From Cellvibrionales bacterium UBA5860 (lineage in GTDB: Bacteria; Pseudomonadota; Gammaproteobacteria; Pseudomonadales; Porticoccaceae), in assembly GCA_002431545.1 (NCBI GenBank), contig DJFY01000073.1, positions 36,086 to 42,501 on the forward strand: a stretch of 6,416 nt of DNA, read 5' to 3'. Numbering within the stretch: position 1 is the stretch's first letter; every line of letters begins with the position of its first letter. The notes under the pieces are model-generated. The model was not told where the DNA came from. It was given only the letters and a program-made list of their open reading frames with translations, and did not search any database. A program made the position numbers and the translations under genes. Shown in pieces: positions 5,999-6,416 of the stretch.

Positions 5999-6388
5999 TT
6001 AATCTTCTTCAGTGGAAGCGATGTACTCCTGGGCACTTAGCAGCCCGTCGAGCTCGGAAGGATCCGACATTTTCAACTTGTAAAACCAACCATCACCGTA
6101 GGGTGAGTCGTTGATAGTTTCCGGCTCGTCTTCGAGCACTTCGTTGATGGCAATCACTTCTCCGGACACCGGCGCGTAAATATCGGAAGCCGCCTTGACC
6201 GACTCCACTGCGCCGGCCTCCTCTCCTGCCGCCAGTTGATCCCCCACTTCGGGCAACTCGACGTAAACCACGTCACCCAGCTCGGTTTGCGCGTAATCGG
6301 TAATGCCGATGGCAACGACGCCATCGCCTTCGTCTCGCGCCCACTCGTGAGTCTCGGCATACTTCAATTCCTTGGGCGTATCGACCAT
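5999..6388 (-). CDS. gcvH: Glycine cleavage system H protein (129 aa)
   Basis: The lipoyl carrier of the glycine cleavage system. It shuttles the aminomethyl group from the P protein (GcvP) to the T protein (GcvT) and is reoxidised by the L protein, in the cytoplasm. The full protein is present: KYAETHEWAR (9-18), GVVAIGITDYAQTELGDVVYVELPEVG (23-49) and the lipoylation site AVESVKAASDIYAPVSGEV, with Lys65 as the predicted lipoylated residue. NDSPYGDGWFYKLK follows in the C-terminal part. The length and lysine position match the family. GGAG at 6398-6401 on the minus strand, 9 nt before the ATG at 6388, is a good ribosome binding site. The next gene downstream is NRDE, not gcvP, so gcvP must lie elsewhere; whether gcvT lies upstream cannot be seen. 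Confidence 0.96.
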   Translation of the reverse strand: MVDTPKELKYAETHEWARDEGDGVVAIGITDYAQTELGDVVYVELPEVGDQLAAGEEAGAVESVKAASDIYAPVSGEVIAINEVLEDEPETINDSPYGDGWFYKLKMSDPSELDGLLSAQEYIASTEED

Positions 6389-6416
6389 TGCTGTTGTCTC
6401 CGCATCAATTGTTTAA

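Overview
The window looks like an ordinary chromosomal segment of a gammaproteobacterium. The main pointer is the N-terminus of a UbiD decarboxylase of the enterobacterial/gammaproteobacterial ubiquinone type. A GcvH, an NRDE/TANGO2 protein and a DUF2784 protein are compatible with this. I cannot name a genus from sequence alone. No phage, IS, CRISPR, tRNA or rRNA signature was seen.

Layout, left to right. (1) A ubiD 5' part on the minus strand runs off the left edge. It is divergent from an aldo/keto reductase (AKR) gene on the plus strand, and the roughly 156-nt spacer between them is rich in small symmetric motifs. (2) The AKR is convergent, 12 nt apart, with a minus-strand MFS transporter of the monocarboxylate/oxalate-formate-like type. 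(3) Between the MFS start and about 3908 there is no intact gene. The stretch holds patches resembling the C-terminal part of a second, dead AKR (about 3126-3327), followed by a frameshifted and apparently shortened TolB-like (PD40 beta-propeller) exported protein gene (about 3382-3908). (4) A plus-strand series of three small genes follows: a DUF2784 membrane protein, a 72-aa cysteine-rich GDCCVxC protein and a four-helix membrane protein. (5) After a 138-nt convergent gap, the minus strand carries gcvH and then, 17 nt downstream, an NRDE-family protein.

Functionally, ubiD belongs to ubiquinone synthesis and gcvH to glycine cleavage and one-carbon metabolism. The AKR/MFS pair could process and import a small organic compound, but no substrate can be read from the sequence. 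The most noteworthy region is 3.0-4.7 kb, where gene remnants sit next to a run of small proteins of unknown function. I did not find convincing evidence for a new multi-gene biological system. The best leads are the two decayed genes, the patterned AKR/ubiD promoter region and the cysteine-rich protein with its membrane neighbours.
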